Below, one piece after another: positions 5,343 to 6,283 of a stretch of 6,283 bases of DNA. The translations under genes were made by a program, and so were the position numbers. This stretch comes from Nitrospinae bacterium RIFCSPLOWO2_12_FULL_45_22. GTDB lineage: Bacteria; 2-12-FULL-45-22. Under the pieces are notes generated by a model. The model did no database searches, had not been told where the DNA came from, and worked only from the letters and a program-made list of their open reading frames with translations. The DNA lies in NCBI GenBank assembly GCA_001803565.1, contig MHDQ01000204.1, positions 1 through 6,283 on the forward strand. Direction: 5' to 3'. The first letter of the stretch is position 1. Each line of letters opens with the position of its first letter.

Positions 5343-5978
5343 CTATTTATTATTATTAGCAACTATAACGCTCCATAAATCTAATTTTTTCATCTTATAG
5401 TGGTTATCTACTTCCAAATTGCCATTCTTTATTAAATAATCGAGGGCCAGGTCAGACCGCCAGCCTACTTTTGTGCACAGAGGAGAAATAATCTCTTCTA
5501 TTTTAGCCACCACTTTGTGCCTGCTCTGAAAATGATTAACAATAACTATCCTTCCATCTTTCTTGCTAACGCGCTTCATTTCCTCGATCAATTGTACCGG
5601 GTTCGGGACTACACTTATGACAAAGGTAGCTATGACATAATCAAAGGTATCATCCTTCAAGGCTAACTTCAAGGCATCCATCTCTGCCAGACAAACATGA
5701 CCGAAACCGTTCTTCATTACCTTCTTGGCAGCTACCTTCAGCATGGGGCCAGATAAGTCTATACCTAAGACATTACAGTAAGGGGGATAAAGGCTAAGAG
5801 ATAAGCCGGTACCAATACCTACGTCTAACACCCATTCCCCAGGCTTAATCCCTAAAGATTGGATAACATGGCGTTGCCTGGGGTAAAAAAAATTCTTAAA
5901 GATCAGGTCATAGAACTTGGCATAGCCGGCATAAATCTTCTTCATCTTCTCGGTTTCTAAAACCAAACTCTCTCTCAT
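5343..5978 (-). CDS. Class I SAM-dependent methyltransferase, PmtA-like
   Basis: This 211-residue protein has a Rossmann methyltransferase fold. Motif I is VLDVGIGTGLSLSLYP (50-65), the acidic residue binding the SAM ribose is Asp74 in GIDLSGPML, and then come AEMDALKLALKDDTFDYVIA and FVISVVPNPVQLIEEMKRV. GRIVIVNHF closes motif III. The start YAKFYDLIFKNFFYPRQR, the GTGLSLSLYP run and the VVPNP...VNHF pair are characteristic of the bacterial phosphatidylethanolamine N-methyltransferase PmtA group. That enzyme turns phosphatidylethanolamine into its methylated forms. Family members of this subtype also act on other small substrates, so lipid methylation is a likely but not certain role. The ATG at 5978 is preceded by AAGGGAAAAG with a rather long spacing; Met12 is an alternative. 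It is first in its operon, just downstream of a repeat element. Confidence 0.85.
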   Translation of the reverse strand: MRESLVLETEKMKKIYAGYAKFYDLIFKNFFYPRQRHVIQSLGIKPGEWVLDVGIGTGLSLSLYPPYCNVLGIDLSGPMLKVAAKKVMKNGFGHVCLAEMDALKLALKDDTFDYVIATFVISVVPNPVQLIEEMKRVSKKDGRIVIVNHFQSRHKVVAKIEEIISPLCTKVGWRSDLALDYLIKNGNLEVDNHYKMKKLDLWSVIVANNNK

Positions 5979-5995
5979 CAGTTCTTTTCCCTTCG

Positions 5996-6138
5996 GTTAA
6001 GCTACTAGTAACAGTTCAGGTTCTTTGTCATTTCGAGCGCAGCGAGAAATCTTTCCGAGACCGGAGGTAAATAAAGATTCCTCCCTTAGGTCGGAAGGGA
6101 CATTTATTTTCGATAGAGGCTGAATTGTTAAGCTACTA
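5996..6138. repeat. Perfect 12-bp direct repeats flanking a palindromic element
   Basis: GTTAAGCTACTA occurs at 5996-6007 and again, identical, at 6127-6138, 131 bp apart. Between them lies the palindromic TGTC...GACA element. This arrangement resembles a small non-coding mobile element bracketed by a target duplication, though a tandem duplication or chance recombination could also make it. The left copy is 18 bp from the methyltransferase start. Confidence 0.6.
6026..6102. repeat. Dispersed palindromic repeat of the TGTCATTTCGAGCGCAGCGAG type
   Basis: The left arm begins TGTCATTTCGAGCGCAGCG at 6026 and ends AATCTTT at 6054. The right arm begins AAAGATTCCTCC at 6073 and ends GGGACA at 6102. 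The arms are inverted, matching best at their ends (TGTC, then GAATCTTT-like). From memory this is a widespread intergenic repeat family seen in many unrelated genomes. Its role is unknown. As RNA it would form a long imperfect hairpin. Confidence 0.7.
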
Positions 6139-6184
6139 ATTTTCCCAGGACGGCCACAAATTGCTATCCCTCACACCAATGATC

Positions 6185-6201
6185 TCAGGCAAGATGCCTG
6201 A
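6185..6201. repeat. Short palindrome TCAGGC-AAGAT-GCCTGA
   Basis: A perfect 6-bp inverted repeat surrounds a 5-bp loop. Its core GGCAAGATGC (6188-6197) recurs in inverted orientation at 6260-6269 as GCATCTTGCC. The motif resembles short palindromes scattered between genes in some genomes. There is no T-run beside it, so it is not a terminator. Confidence 0.55.
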
Positions 6202-6283
6202 CCTATCTCATGATCCAGACAGAAAATGCCGAGCGTAATTCAAATAGAAAATAGCCCGTGCATCTTGCCCGGGGAAAAAACTA

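Larger units (their letters stand above)
5979..6283. other. Non-coding region upstream of the operon, rich in repeats
   Basis: No convincing gene is seen on either strand. The region holds a palindromic repeat element bracketed by a 12-bp direct repeat (next to the methyltransferase start) and, farther out, a hairpin with an inverted partner. The operon promoter should lie here. The best candidate on the minus strand (ATGACA, then TACTAG, with a 15-nt spacer) is too poor to call. Confidence 0.6.

Noticed and set aside
6003-6035. Promoter for the methyltransferase-led operon (minus strand ATGACA and TACTAG)
   Set aside because: The spacer is only 15 nt and both boxes deviate from consensus; not strong enough to call.
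6250-6283. Terminator near CCCGGGGAAAAAA at the right edge
   Set aside because: The possible stem is only 4-5 bp and no suitable T-run follows on either strand.

Overview
The window is bacterial: it has nrdR, System I type cytochrome c maturation genes and GGAGG-type ribosome binding sites. By eye the GC content is middling, and most genes sit on the minus strand. CcmH, a TlpA-type thioredoxin and a PmtA-like methyltransferase point to a Gram-negative-type (diderm) lineage. The dispersed palindromic and ACCACAAAG-type intergenic repeats resemble those I recall from environmental, often anaerobic, lineages. I cannot name the taxon from the sequence alone.

Right part (5978 down to 3185, minus strand): a tight five-gene run, probably one operon. 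In transcription order it holds a PmtA-like SAM methyltransferase, a UPF0173 metallo-beta-lactamase-fold hydrolase, ribose-5-phosphate isomerase B, a ComEB-type dCMP deaminase and the repressor NrdR. The gaps are 24 nt, 3 nt, a 1-nt overlap and a 4-nt overlap. The last three genes share a pentose and deoxyribonucleotide theme: dCMP deaminase supplies dUMP, and NrdR senses dATP/ATP to control ribonucleotide reductase. Upstream (5979-6283) there is no gene. That stretch holds a palindromic repeat element bracketed by a perfect 12-bp direct repeat, plus a second palindromic motif.

Middle part (3063 down to 782, minus strand): after an imperfect inverted repeat at 3083-3161 comes a second compact run. 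It holds a secreted or anchored DUF4124-staphylococcal nuclease protein, a CcmH-like protein with an unusual cysteine arrangement, a membrane-anchored TlpA/ResA-like thioredoxin, a small glutaredoxin-like protein overlapping it, and a UPF0175 (putative antitoxin) gene. CcmH, TlpA and the glutaredoxin-like protein suggest thiol-disulfide handling for cytochrome c assembly, but no other ccm genes lie in the window.

Left part (860 down to 1): a recombination scar. The UPF0175 gene appears to have lost its own stop codon and runs antisense into a plus-strand remnant of a restriction-endonuclease-fold domain (about 731-855). Beyond it is a gene-poor stretch that may hold another decayed reading frame, then a complete RelE/ParE toxin and ribbon-helix-helix antitoxin pair. 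That pair has a strong promoter with a perfect palindrome lying exactly between its -35 and -10 boxes. I found no CRISPR array, tRNA or rRNA, and no wholly new system. The most notable items are the scar, the palindromic operator, the repeat element with flanking direct repeats, and the non-CxxC CcmH.
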